A DNA stretch of 64,000 nucleotides from positions 217,780-281,779 of the forward strand of contig NZ_MUXN01000014.1 in the NCBI RefSeq assembly GCF_001995215.1, given 5' to 3'. The stretch comes from Amycolatopsis azurea DSM 43854 (GTDB lineage: Bacteria > Actinomycetota > Actinomycetes > Mycobacteriales > Pseudonocardiaceae). The position numbers and the translations under genes are program-made. The notes under the pieces are model-generated. The model saw only the letters and a program-made list of their open reading frames with translations. It searched no databases and was not told the origin of the DNA. Position 1 is the stretch's first letter, and every line of letters starts with the position of its first letter. Shown here one piece after another: positions 8,868 through 17,054 of this stretch.

Positions 8868-11339
8868 TCACGCCTCCACCCTGGTGAGCGAAACGGCCGA
8901 ACCATGGCCCGCGCTCAGGGAAGCGCGGACGGCCGAGCCGTCGGAGTTGCCCGGGAGCCACACGACGCCGTCCGGCAGGTCCGCGACCTCGATCGGCAAC
9001 GTGATGGAACCGCGTTCGGTGGAGACCTTCACGCTGCCGCCCAGGCCTTCGGCGGTCTTGGCCGAGAGCTTGGCGACGACGTCGCGCTGCGTGCCCTTGA
9101 GGTGCGGCTCGTCGTCCTGCAGCGAACCGTTGTCGATCAGCTGCCGCCAGGTGGCGAGGAGGACCTTGCCGTCACCCGCGACCGCGGCGGCGGAAGCGGC
9201 CACGGGCTCGAAGGTGGCGGGCTCGGTCTTTCCGGGCAGCTTCGCCAGATCCGCGGCCGAAGCGGCCGGGGTCTGGGTGAACAGGTCGGCGTCCATCTCG
9301 ACGGCGAGGGTGTCGAGCACCCGGCAGTCCGGCAGGGCGCCGGTGCCTTCGAGGGTGACGGCGAACTCGCGGCGACGGCCTTCCCAGTTCAGGTAGCTGC
9401 CCGCCTTCTCGACCGCCGGGGCGATCGGGAGGACGACGTCCGCGTGCTCGGTGACCGCGCTGGGCCGCAGCTCCAGGCTCACCACGAACTTCGCGTTCTC
9501 GAGCGCGCGGCGGGCCAGCTCCGGGTCCGGCAGGTCGTCCGGGTCGACGCCGCCGACGAGCAGGCCGTCGAGGTCGTTGCCGGAAACGGCCTTGAGGATC
9601 GCGGTGGTGTCGCGGCCCGCCGTGGCGGGAAGCGTGACGCCCCAAGCCTTTTCGACCTCGGCGCGAGCCGCGGCGTCGGTGACCGAACGGCCACCGGGCA
9701 GCAGCGTCGGCGCCGCGCCCGCCGCCAGGGCACCGCGTTCACCCGCGCGACGCGGGATCCACGCGAGCCGGGCGCCGGTGCGCTCCACCAGCCGGTGCAG
9801 GGCCGAGAAGAGACCGGGGACCTCGGCGGCACGCTCGCCGACGAGGATCACCGCGCCTTCCGACGCCAGCGCCTGGTCGACGTCCTGCGCGTGCTGCGCG
9901 ATGCCGTCGATCGCGGCGGCCTCGGCACCCGGCGCGCAGGCCAGCAGCTCGCCGAAGGTCTTGCGGACCGAGGAAGTGGTCCACTGTCCCAAGTGGACGA
10001 CGCGGGTGCGGTTCTTGCGAGCCGCCTTGCGCAGCCGGAGGAACACGATCGGCGCCTCGTCCTCCGGCTCGAACGCGACGCACAGCACCGTGCGCGCCCG
10101 CTCGATCTCGCGGAAGGTGACGCCGCTTTCCGGCGTCGTCCCGACCACGTGCGAGGCGAGGAAGCTCAGTTCCTCGGCCGAATGCGGACGGGACCGGAAG
10201 TCGATGTCGTTGGTGCCCAAGGCGATCCGCGCGAACTTCGAGTACGCGTAGGCGTCCTCGACCGTCAACCTGCCGCCGGTCAGCACCGCGGCGCCCTTGC
10301 CGTCACGCGCCTTGGCCAGCCCTTCGGCGGCCGCGCGCAGCGCGTCGGTCCAGGAAGCCTCGGCCAGCACGCCGTCGGCGTCGCGGACCAGCGGACGGCG
10401 GATGCGGTCGTCGGCGGTGGCGTAACGGAAGCCGAACCGGCCTTTGTCGCAGATCCACTCTTCGTTGACCTCGGGGTCGTCGCCCGCGAGCTTCCGCATG
10501 ACCTTGCCGCGGCGGAAGTCGGTCCGCTCGGCGCAGCCGGACGAGCAGTGCTCGCACACGCTCGGCGAGGACACCAGGTCGAACGGCCGCGAACGGAACC
10601 GGTACGCGGCCGACGTCAGCGCGCCGACCGGGCAGATCTGGATGACGTTGCCGGAGAAGTACGACTGGAACGGCTGGCCCGACGTCGTCCGCGAAGCCAG
10701 GTCCAGCACGTCCGCGGTCTCGGCGGTGCCGATCTGCTGGTGCGCGCCGCGTTCGAGGAGCTCGATGAACGGGTCGCCGGCGATCTCACGGGAGAACCGG
10801 GTGCAGCGCTGGCAGAGCACGCAACGCTCGCGGTCCAGCAGCACCTGCGACGAGATCGGCAGCGGCTTCGGGAACGTCCGCTTCGTGTCGACGAAGCGGG
10901 ATTCCGCGCGGCCGTGCGCGAGCGCCTGGTTCTGCAGCGGGCACTCGCCGCCCTTGTCGCAGATCGGGCAGTCCAACGGGTGGTTGATGAGCAGCAGCTC
11001 CATCACACCCTGCTGGGCCTTGTCCGCGACAGGCGAGGTCAGCTGGGTCTTCACGACCATGCCGTCGGCGACCGTCATGGTGCACGAGGCCTGCGGCTTC
11101 GGCATCGGACGGCCGCCCATTTCGACCTCGACCAGGCACTGGCGGCAGGCGCCCGCCGGGTCGAGCAGCGGGTGGTCGCAGAAGCGCGGGATGACCGTGC
11201 CGAGCCGTTCGGCGGTGCGGATCAGCAGCTCGCCCTTGGGCGCGATGACCTCTTCACCGTCGATGACCAGCTTGACGTGGCCCTCGGGGACCGGAGTGTC
11301 CTCTGTGGACGTACCGGGCTTGTCGGGTGCGATCGTCAT
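8868..11339 (-). CDS. nuoG: NADH-quinone oxidoreductase subunit G
   Basis: Large peripheral-arm subunit carrying iron-sulfur clusters, 823 residues. In order: an N-terminal [2Fe-2S] ferredoxin domain (C54, C65, C68, C86), the HPLDCPICDKGGECPLQN region, RCVLCQRCTRF, then a molybdopterin-oxidoreductase-like [4Fe-4S] segment (CEHCSSGC ... WICDKGRF) and a large Mo-bisMGD-like body that normally binds no molybdenum in NuoG. ATG at 11337-11339 overlaps the nuoF stop. Confidence 0.95.
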   Translation of the reverse strand: MTIAPDKPGTSTEDTPVPEGHVKLVIDGEEVIAPKGELLIRTAERLGTVIPRFCDHPLLDPAGACRQCLVEVEMGGRPMPKPQASCTMTVADGMVVKTQLTSPVADKAQQGVMELLLINHPLDCPICDKGGECPLQNQALAHGRAESRFVDTKRTFPKPLPISSQVLLDRERCVLCQRCTRFSREIAGDPFIELLERGAHQQIGTAETADVLDLASRTTSGQPFQSYFSGNVIQICPVGALTSAAYRFRSRPFDLVSSPSVCEHCSSGCAERTDFRRGKVMRKLAGDDPEVNEEWICDKGRFGFRYATADDRIRRPLVRDADGVLAEASWTDALRAAAEGLAKARDGKGAAVLTGGRLTVEDAYAYSKFARIALGTNDIDFRSRPHSAEELSFLASHVVGTTPESGVTFREIERARTVLCVAFEPEDEAPIVFLRLRKAARKNRTRVVHLGQWTTSSVRKTFGELLACAPGAEAAAIDGIAQHAQDVDQALASEGAVILVGERAAEVPGLFSALHRLVERTGARLAWIPRRAGERGALAAGAAPTLLPGGRSVTDAAARAEVEKAWGVTLPATAGRDTTAILKAVSGNDLDGLLVGGVDPDDLPDPELARRALENAKFVVSLELRPSAVTEHADVVLPIAPAVEKAGSYLNWEGRRREFAVTLEGTGALPDCRVLDTLAVEMDADLFTQTPAASAADLAKLPGKTEPATFEPVAASAAAVAGDGKVLLATWRQLIDNGSLQDDEPHLKGTQRDVVAKLSAKTAEGLGGSVKVSTERGSITLPIEVADLPDGVVWLPGNSDGSAVRASLSAGHGSAVSLTRVEA

Positions 11340-12616
11340 GCCTGCGCCCCCACCAATTCGCGCTTGTTTGCTTGACACAAAGCCAGGAACTCGTCCCGGA
11401 AGTACTTGATCCCGCTCTGGATCGGCGAGACCGCGCCGTCGCCGAGCGCGCAGAACGAGCGGCCGAGGATGTTGTCGCAGACGTCGAGCAGGGTGTCGAT
11501 GTCCTCCTCGGTGCCCTTGCCCTCGACCATGCGCTCCAGGATCTGCGCCAGCCAGTACGTGCCCTCACGGCAAGGCGTGCACTTGCCGCAGGACTCGTGC
11601 TCGTAGAACTGCGTCCACTTCATCACGGCCCACGGCACGGAAACGGTGTCGTTGAAGACCTGCACGGCCGTCGTGCCCAGCATCGACCCGGCTTCCGCCG
11701 CGCCTTCGAAGTCCAGCGGAACATCGAGGTGCTCGGCGGTGAACATCGGCGTGGACGAACCACCCGGCGTCCAGAACTTCAGCGGGACGCCGTCCTTCAT
11801 GCCGCCCGCCATGTCGAGCAGCTCGCGCAGCGTGGTGCCGAGCGGGCATTCGTACTGGCCGGGGTTCTCGACGTGGCCGGAGATCGAGTAGATCTTCGGG
11901 CCGGGCGACTTCTCGCGGCCCATCTGGCGGAACCAGTCCGAACCGCCGTTGATGATGTATGGCGCGCTGGCGATGGTCTCGACGTTGTTGACCGTGGTCG
12001 GCGCCGCGTAGAGACCGGCGGCGGCCGGGAACGGCGGCTTGAGCCGCGGCTGGCCGCGGCGGCCTTCCAGCGAGTCCAGCAGCGCCGTCTCCTCACCGCA
12101 GATGTACGCCCCGGCGCCCGCGTGCACGGTGATGTCGAGGTCGAATCCGGAGTCGAGGATGTTCTTGCCGAGGTAACCGGCGTCGTAGGCCTCGCGCACG
12201 GCCGCGTTGAGACGGCGGATGCAGTGCAGCGCCTCGCCGCGGACGTAGATGAAGCAGTGGTGCGAACGCATCGCGTACGAGGCGATGACGCAGCCCTCGA
12301 TCAGCGAGTGCGGGTCCGCCATCATCAGCGGGATGTCCTTGCAGGTGCCCGGCTCGCCCTCGTCGGCGTTGATGACGAGGTAGTGCGGCTTGTCCTCGTT
12401 CGGCGGCATGAAGGACCACTTGATGCCGGCCGGGAAGCCCGCGCCGCCCCGGCCGCGGAGGCCGGAGTCCTTGACCAGCTGGACGATCTGCTCGGGAGTG
12501 GCCTTGAGCGCCTTGCGGATCGCGGTGTAGCCCTCAAGGGCTTCGTAGGACTGGATCGTCCACGAGTTGGGCGAAAGCCAGCGCTTCGTGAGGACCGGAG
12601 TGATGGGATCGGCCAT
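11336..12616 (-). CDS. nuoF: NADH-quinone oxidoreductase subunit F
   Basis: NADH-oxidising subunit that binds FMN, NADH and one [4Fe-4S] cluster; 426 residues. GRGGAGFPAG is the nucleotide-binding glycine loop and ESCGKCTPCREG carries three of the cluster cysteines. The fourth cysteine lies near the C-terminus. ATG at 12614-12616 overlaps the nuoE stop by one base. Cytoplasmic tip of complex I, working with NuoE and NuoG. Confidence 0.97.
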   Translation of the reverse strand: MADPITPVLTKRWLSPNSWTIQSYEALEGYTAIRKALKATPEQIVQLVKDSGLRGRGGAGFPAGIKWSFMPPNEDKPHYLVINADEGEPGTCKDIPLMMADPHSLIEGCVIASYAMRSHHCFIYVRGEALHCIRRLNAAVREAYDAGYLGKNILDSGFDLDITVHAGAGAYICGEETALLDSLEGRRGQPRLKPPFPAAAGLYAAPTTVNNVETIASAPYIINGGSDWFRQMGREKSPGPKIYSISGHVENPGQYECPLGTTLRELLDMAGGMKDGVPLKFWTPGGSSTPMFTAEHLDVPLDFEGAAEAGSMLGTTAVQVFNDTVSVPWAVMKWTQFYEHESCGKCTPCREGTYWLAQILERMVEGKGTEEDIDTLLDVCDNILGRSFCALGDGAVSPIQSGIKYFRDEFLALCQANKRELVGAQA

Positions 12617-13368
12617 TACTTCTTCTCCACTTCGGGGAGCGGGACGTCCTTCATCGCGGGCGCGGTCCAGCCGCGGTCCTGCGCGACCTGCGCTCCCCGC
12701 AGGGTTTCGACGGCCTGCGAAGGACCGTCGACGTCCGTGCGGTACTGCTGCGCGTCCTCCGGGAAGAACCCGGCGAGCTGGAGTTCGGCGCCCTTGAAGC
12801 TCGTCAGCGGCGCGCCGCGCGTCGGAGCGGGCTTCTTGCCCGCCTGCAACGCGTCGACCAGCGCGACGGCCTTTTCCTCGGTCTGGTTGTCGAAGTACTC
12901 GTAGTTGACCTGGATGACCGGGGCGAGGTCACAGGCCGCGAGGCATTCGGCGTGTTCGAGGGTGATCGAACCCGGCTCGTTCGGCGTGCCCGCGGTCTCG
13001 TTGTGCTCCAGCGGCTTCTCCTCGGAACCGAGGTGCGTCTGGAGCTTCTCGTAGATCGCGTCGCCGCCCATGGCCGCGCAGAGCGTGTTCGTGCAGACGC
13101 TCACCAGGTGCTCGCCGCACGGACGGCGCTTGTACATGGTGTAGAACGTCGCGACCGCGCTGACCTCGGCGTCGGACAGGTCCAGGTTCTTCGCGCAGAA
13201 GGCGATGCCCTCCTGGCTCACGTACCCCTGCACCGACTGCACCAGGTGCAGCATCGGCAGCAGCGCCGACCGCGACTGCGGGTAACGCGAGATCAGGTCC
13301 TGCGCCTTGGCGTAGGTGTCCGCATCGAAGACGTCGTCGGCCGCGGCCTGTTCGGATGCTTGGGTCAT
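12616..13368 (-). CDS. nuoE: NADH-quinone oxidoreductase subunit E
   Basis: Thioredoxin-fold [2Fe-2S] subunit paired with NuoF, 250 residues. The ligand pattern C-x4-C (CTNTLC) and, further on, C-x3-C (CLAACD) is intact. After the ferredoxin domain comes a long actinobacterial C-terminal extension of about 70 residues (KPAPTRGAP onward) without a recognisable domain. ATG at 13366-13368 overlaps the nuoD stop. Confidence 0.96.
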   Translation of the reverse strand: MTQASEQAAADDVFDADTYAKAQDLISRYPQSRSALLPMLHLVQSVQGYVSQEGIAFCAKNLDLSDAEVSAVATFYTMYKRRPCGEHLVSVCTNTLCAAMGGDAIYEKLQTHLGSEEKPLEHNETAGTPNEPGSITLEHAECLAACDLAPVIQVNYEYFDNQTEEKAVALVDALQAGKKPAPTRGAPLTSFKGAELQLAGFFPEDAQQYRTDVDGPSQAVETLRGAQVAQDRGWTAPAMKDVPLPEVEKK

Positions 13369-14696
13369 CGGTCCACTCCCCCCATGACGGGGTCGATCGA
13401 GGCGATGGCGGCGATCACGTCCGCCACCAGGCCGCCTTCGGCCATCGCGGGCATCGACTGCAGGTTCACGAAACTCGGTTCGCGCACGTGGACCCGCAGC
13501 GGCCTGGTGCCGCCGTCGGAGACCAGGTGCACCCCGAGCTCACCGCGCGGCGATTCGACCGCCGTGTAGGTCTGGCCCGGCGGGACCTTGAAGCCCTCGG
13601 TGACCAGCTTGAAGTGATGGATCAGCGATTCCATCGACTGGCCCATGATCTTGCGGACGTGCTCCAGCGAGTTGCCCATGCCGTCGCTGCCGATCGAGAG
13701 CTGCGCGGGCCAGGCGACCTTCTTGTCCTCGACCATGACCGGGCCCGGCTCGAGCTTCTTCAGGCACTGCTTGATGATCCGCAGGCTCTGGTGCATCTCC
13801 TCGACGCGGATCAGGTACCGCGCCCAGCAGTCCGCGTCGGTCGAGGTCGGGATGTCGAACTCGAACTCGTCGTAGCGGGAGTACGGCTCGGTCTTGCGCA
13901 TGTCCCACGGGAGGCCCGCGCTGCGCAGCACCGGACCGGTGACGCCGAGCGCGAGGCACGCGTCGACCGGCAGGTACCCGACGCCCTTGAGCCGGTTGCG
14001 CCAGATCGGCTGACCGGTGAAGAGCTTGTCGTACAAGGGAAGCCGCTCGTCCATCGTCTTGACGAACGCGCTGACGACCTCTTGGTAGTCGGCCGGCATG
14101 TCCTGCGCGAGACCGCCGGGGCGGATGAACGCGTGGTTCATCCGGAGACCGGTGAGGTGCTCCAGCAGGTGCAGGACCTCTTCACGCTCACGGAAACCGA
14201 GCGTCATCGCCGTGGTTGCGCCGAGTTCCATACCGCCGGTGGCGATGTAGACCAGGTGCGAACCGATGCGGTTGATCTCCAGCAGCATCACGCGCAGCAG
14301 CTCGGCACGGCGCGGGGCCTGGATGCCGAGCAGCTTCTCGACGCCGAGGCAGTACGAGAGTTCGGTGGAGAGCGGCGCGAGGTAGTCCATGCGCGTCACG
14401 AAGGTGACGCCCTGGGTCCACGTGCGGTACTCGCAGTTCTTCTCGATCCCGGTGTGCAGGTAGCCGATGACCGAGCGGAGCTGGGTGACGGTCTCGCCCT
14501 CCATCTCCAGCACGAGCCGGAGCACGCCGTGCGTCGACGGGTGCTGCGGGCCCATGTTGATGACCATGCGCTCGTCGTGGCGGGAGTCCTCGATGAGGTC
14601 TTCCCAGTCACCACCGGAAACGGTGTAGACGCGGCCTTCGGTGGTGTCGCGCGAGTCGGCCTCGGGGACTTCCGTTGCTTCTTCGTGAATGCTCAC
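13365..14696 (-). CDS. nuoD: NADH-quinone oxidoreductase subunit D
   Basis: The 49-kDa-type subunit of complex I, related to [NiFe]-hydrogenase large subunits but without metal ligands. It lines the quinone site with NuoB. 443 residues with MGPQHPSTHGVLRL, the quinone-pocket loop, near residues 47-60. GTG at 14694-14696 overlaps the nuoC stop. Length is typical. Confidence 0.97.
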   Translation of the reverse strand: MSIHEEATEVPEADSRDTTEGRVYTVSGGDWEDLIEDSRHDERMVINMGPQHPSTHGVLRLVLEMEGETVTQLRSVIGYLHTGIEKNCEYRTWTQGVTFVTRMDYLAPLSTELSYCLGVEKLLGIQAPRRAELLRVMLLEINRIGSHLVYIATGGMELGATTAMTLGFREREEVLHLLEHLTGLRMNHAFIRPGGLAQDMPADYQEVVSAFVKTMDERLPLYDKLFTGQPIWRNRLKGVGYLPVDACLALGVTGPVLRSAGLPWDMRKTEPYSRYDEFEFDIPTSTDADCWARYLIRVEEMHQSLRIIKQCLKKLEPGPVMVEDKKVAWPAQLSIGSDGMGNSLEHVRKIMGQSMESLIHHFKLVTEGFKVPPGQTYTAVESPRGELGVHLVSDGGTRPLRVHVREPSFVNLQSMPAMAEGGLVADVIAAIASIDPVMGGVDR

Positions 14697-15469
14697 GAGT
14701 AAGACCTCCGCTGGTCCGGCGGCGGGATCTCCGCGCCCTTGTATTCGACCGGGATCCCGCCGAGCGGGTAGTCCTTGCGCTGGGGGTGACCGTCCCAGTC
14801 GTCCGGCATGAGGATGCGGGTGAGCGCGGGGTGCCCGTCGTAGACGATGCCGAACATGTCCCAGGCTTCCCGCTCCTGCCAGTCGGCGGTCGGGTAGAGC
14901 CCGACCAGCGACGGGACGTGCGGGTCCTCGATGTCGAGGGTGACCTCGACGCGGATCCGGCGGCGGTAGGTCATCGACGTGAAGTGGTAGACCGAGTGCA
15001 GCCGCTGCGGGACGTCCACGCCGTAGTCCACACCGGACACCGAGCTCAGCAACTCGAAGCGGAGACCGGCGTCGTCGCGCAGGGTCCTGGCGATCTCGAC
15101 GAGGTGTTCGCGGACGACGTAGAAGGTGATCTCGCCGCGGTCCACCGTGGTCTGCTGGATCGCACTGGCCGGAACCTTGTTGTCCGCCAAGGCCGCGGAG
15201 AACTCGTCGGCGAATTCGTCGAACCAGCCGCCGTACGGGCGCTCCGCCGGGGGCGGGCTGAACGCGGGGAGCCGGACGCCGCCGTAACCGGAGGTGTCAC
15301 CGGTGCCGTGCACGCCGAACATGCCCTGGCGCTCTTTACCGGTGACGACCGGCTCGGCCGGGCGGACGCCTTGCGGCTCCAGGCCGCCTTCGGGCCGGTC
15401 GGCGCTGGACTGCTCGCCGCCCGTTTCCGGGGTCTCTTCGGGGGTGTTGTCTTCGGGCACGTCGCTCAC
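14693..15469 (-). CDS. nuoC: NADH-quinone oxidoreductase subunit C
   Basis: The 30-kDa-type subunit that supports NuoD and NuoB, 258 residues. The conserved signature is ERESWDMFGI-like, here EREAWDMFGI, followed by RILMPDDWDGHPQRKDYPLG. The first ~70 residues are a Glu/Pro-rich tail absent from short homologues. The start is GTG at 15467-15469, overlapping the nuoB stop. Confidence 0.96.
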   Translation of the reverse strand: MSDVPEDNTPEETPETGGEQSSADRPEGGLEPQGVRPAEPVVTGKERQGMFGVHGTGDTSGYGGVRLPAFSPPPAERPYGGWFDEFADEFSAALADNKVPASAIQQTTVDRGEITFYVVREHLVEIARTLRDDAGLRFELLSSVSGVDYGVDVPQRLHSVYHFTSMTYRRRIRVEVTLDIEDPHVPSLVGLYPTADWQEREAWDMFGIVYDGHPALTRILMPDDWDGHPQRKDYPLGGIPVEYKGAEIPPPDQRRSYS

Positions 15470-16014
15470 TTCTTCGCGTACTTGATCGAGGAGGCGATCA
15501 GCTCGGTGCGCTCACCGCTGGCGGCGCGGATCGCGGCCCGGCGGGCGTTGATCGGCTCGTCCTGGATCTTGGCGTGCAGCTTCAGGATCGCGTCGAGCAG
15601 CATTTCGGGGCGCGGCGGGCAGCCGGGGAGGTACATGTCGACCGGGACGATGTGGTCGACGCCCTGCACCACGGCGTAGTTGTTGAACATCCCGCCGGAC
15701 GAGGCGCAGACGCCCATCGCCAGCACCCACTTGGGCTCGGCCATCTGGTCGTAGATCTGGCGCAGCACCGGCGCCATCTTCTGCGTGACGCGGCCGGCGA
15801 CGATCATCAGATCCGCCTGGCGCGGCGTCGCGCTGAAGCGCTCCATGCCGAAACGCGCGATGTCGTACCGGGAACCGCCGACGGTCATCATTTCGATCGC
15901 GCAGCAGGCGAGACCGAAGGTGGCTGGCCACATCGAGTTCTTGCGGGCCCAGTTCACCAGGCCTTCGAGACTGGCCAGGAGGATGCCGTTGGGGAGTTTT
16001 TCTTCGAGGCCCAT
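15466..16014 (-). CDS. nuoB: NADH-quinone oxidoreductase subunit B
   Basis: PSST-type subunit that holds the terminal [4Fe-4S] cluster N2, which reduces menaquinone; 182 residues. The adjacent cysteines in GLACCAIEMM, the third in GVCASSGGMF and the fourth in YLPGCPPRPE are all present. ATG at 16012-16014, six bases after the nuoA stop. Confidence 0.97.
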   Translation of the reverse strand: MGLEEKLPNGILLASLEGLVNWARKNSMWPATFGLACCAIEMMTVGGSRYDIARFGMERFSATPRQADLMIVAGRVTQKMAPVLRQIYDQMAEPKWVLAMGVCASSGGMFNNYAVVQGVDHIVPVDMYLPGCPPRPEMLLDAILKLHAKIQDEPINARRAAIRAASGERTELIASSIKYAKK

Positions 16015-16020
16015 GCTTCT

Positions 16021-16434
16021 CTAGTTCCAATCCAGGCCGCCGCGACGCCACACGTAGGCGTACGCGAAACCGACCGTCGCGATGAACAGCACGATCTCCA
16101 CCAGGCCGAACATGCCCAGCGCGTCCGCGGAGACCGCGAACGGGTAGAGGAAGACCATCTCGATGTCGAACAGGATGAACAGCATCGCGGTGATGTAGTA
16201 CGCGATGGGCATCCGGCCGCCGCCGACGACCGGCTGCGGTGACGGTTCGATACCGCATTCGTAGGCCGCGAGCTTCGCCTTGTTGGGACGGCTCGGGCCG
16301 ACGAGCGGGCCGAGCAGCACCGAAAGCACCGCGAATCCGAGAGCGAGGACGAACAGGAGGACCAAGGGGAGGTACATGTCCAGGTTGGGCACCGAAGGGG
16401 TGCTCGCCTGGGTCAGCACGGGCAACATCAGCAC
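16021..16434 (-). CDS. nuoA: NADH-quinone oxidoreductase subunit A
   Basis: Three-helix membrane subunit and first gene of the operon, 137 residues from GTG at 16432-16434. The conserved loop AAYECGIEPSPQPV and the acidic helix FILFDIEMVFLYP are clear. The start is uncertain: ATG at 16428 or the ATG of MYLPLVLL (residue 20) are alternatives, and no strong ribosome binding site decides between them. Transcription probably starts near 16630, under the Rex-type operators. Confidence 0.93.
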   Translation of the reverse strand: MLMLPVLTQASTPSVPNLDMYLPLVLLFVLALGFAVLSVLLGPLVGPSRPNKAKLAAYECGIEPSPQPVVGGGRMPIAYYITAMLFILFDIEMVFLYPFAVSADALGMFGLVEIVLFIATVGFAYAYVWRRGGLDWN

Positions 16435-16575
16435 GGGGTTTTCGCCATCCTTTCCGCGCCGCTGCGGTTTTCGAGTCGGGGTTCACCGCTTCCCTCGGTC
16501 GGCACCCTAAGTCACCTGGGTCACACCGCCGAGGGTTAGGCAACCCTTACGGGCCGTGCATGACGGCCCCCTTGC

Positions 16576-16593
16576 TTGTGAAATAGTTCACAA
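16576..16593. promoter_or_regulatory. Rex operator, site 1
   Basis: TTGTGAA-ATAG-TTCACAA matches the Rex consensus TTGTGAANNNNTTCACAA at every specified position, with one further flanking pair (C16575/G16594). Rex is encoded at 49497-50357. The site lies about 140 bases upstream of nuoA. Confidence 0.85.
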
Positions 16594-16607
16594 GCCTCCC
16601 GTCGAGG

Positions 16608-16625
16608 ATGTGAAGCGATTCACAA
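16608..16625. promoter_or_regulatory. Rex operator, site 2
   Basis: ATGTGAA-GCGA-TTCACAA has one mismatch to the Rex consensus. Its centre is 32 bp from site 1, about three helical turns, so both sites face the same side of the DNA. It sits over the expected start point of the candidate promoter at 16637-16642. Confidence 0.8.
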
Positions 16626-16636
16626 AGCATGGGGGG

Positions 16637-16665
16637 AGTGTAGGACGTGACTCACATTCTTGTCC
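16637..16665 (-). promoter_or_regulatory. candidate nuo promoter
   Basis: On the minus strand TACACT (16637-16642) is a good -10 box. A weak -35-like GGGACA lies 18 bases upstream. The start point would be near 16630, inside or beside Rex site 2, which fits repression by occlusion. Inferred from sequence only. Confidence 0.4.
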
Positions 16666-16891
16666 CTAGGCCCCGTGCTATAAGGCTGCCCTAACTTGAC
16701 CGCACGGCCAGCACGGTTTCTTCTCGCGTGCGGTACCGGTGACCTGCGACGTCGTTCCGAAGATCGACTCGGGACGTCCGATTGACCACGTTTGTCCTGT
16801 GACCGATACCACTGCGCGGAGTACCCGTGACTGGTCCAGACGTGTGGTCCGGCGCAGGTGGGAGCCGGGGTGGACGAGCCTGCGGTGAGGC

Positions 16892-16963
16892 GTGGGTCGG
16901 GGTGGTCGTGAGTGGTAAATGCCGTTCTAACGACACTTACCACTCACGACCACCCCGACCCAC
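16892..16963. repeat. long palindrome, GGTCGTGAGTGGTAA family, copy 1
   Basis: 27-base arms 16892-16918 and 16937-16963 are perfectly complementary; pairing continues imperfectly to both sides. The core is shared with the palindrome at 50532-50579. Confidence 0.85.
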
Positions 16964-16990
16964 CTCATCACCGCCGCACCTGCTCCCAAG

Positions 16991-17043
16991 CGCGTGAAGG
17001 CCCCCTTCCCTCGGCTGAGCCGAGGGAAGGGGGCCTTCACGCG
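16991..17043. terminator. perfect 26-bp-arm palindrome after the flavoprotein gene
   Basis: Arms 16991-17016 and 17018-17043 (CGCGTGAAGGCCCCC...) pair without mismatch. It begins 12 bases past the stop of the minus-strand gene ending at 17055, so it probably acts as a terminator. The GTGAAGG/CCTTCAC edges recur in hairpins at 30463-30497 and 45036-45090. Confidence 0.6.
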
Positions 17044-17054
17044 AGTTCCGGGCG

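Larger units (their letters stand above)
16435..17054. other. 620-base regulatory and repeat region upstream of nuoA
   Basis: No credible gene is seen. From left to right it holds the nuo leader, two Rex-type operators, a candidate nuo promoter, about 250 bases with no recognised structure, a 27-bp-arm palindrome (16892-16963), and a perfect 26-bp-arm palindrome (16991-17043) just past the end of the flavoprotein gene. Confidence 0.75.

Noticed and set aside
8695..8961. 88-codon minus-strand frame across the nuoG-nuoH gap
   Set aside because: It overlaps the nuoG end out of frame and is made of repeat sequence; no recognisable protein.
16620..16943. Small frames in the nuo upstream region
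   Set aside because: They overlap the promoter, Rex sites and palindrome, and lack ribosome binding sites and homology.
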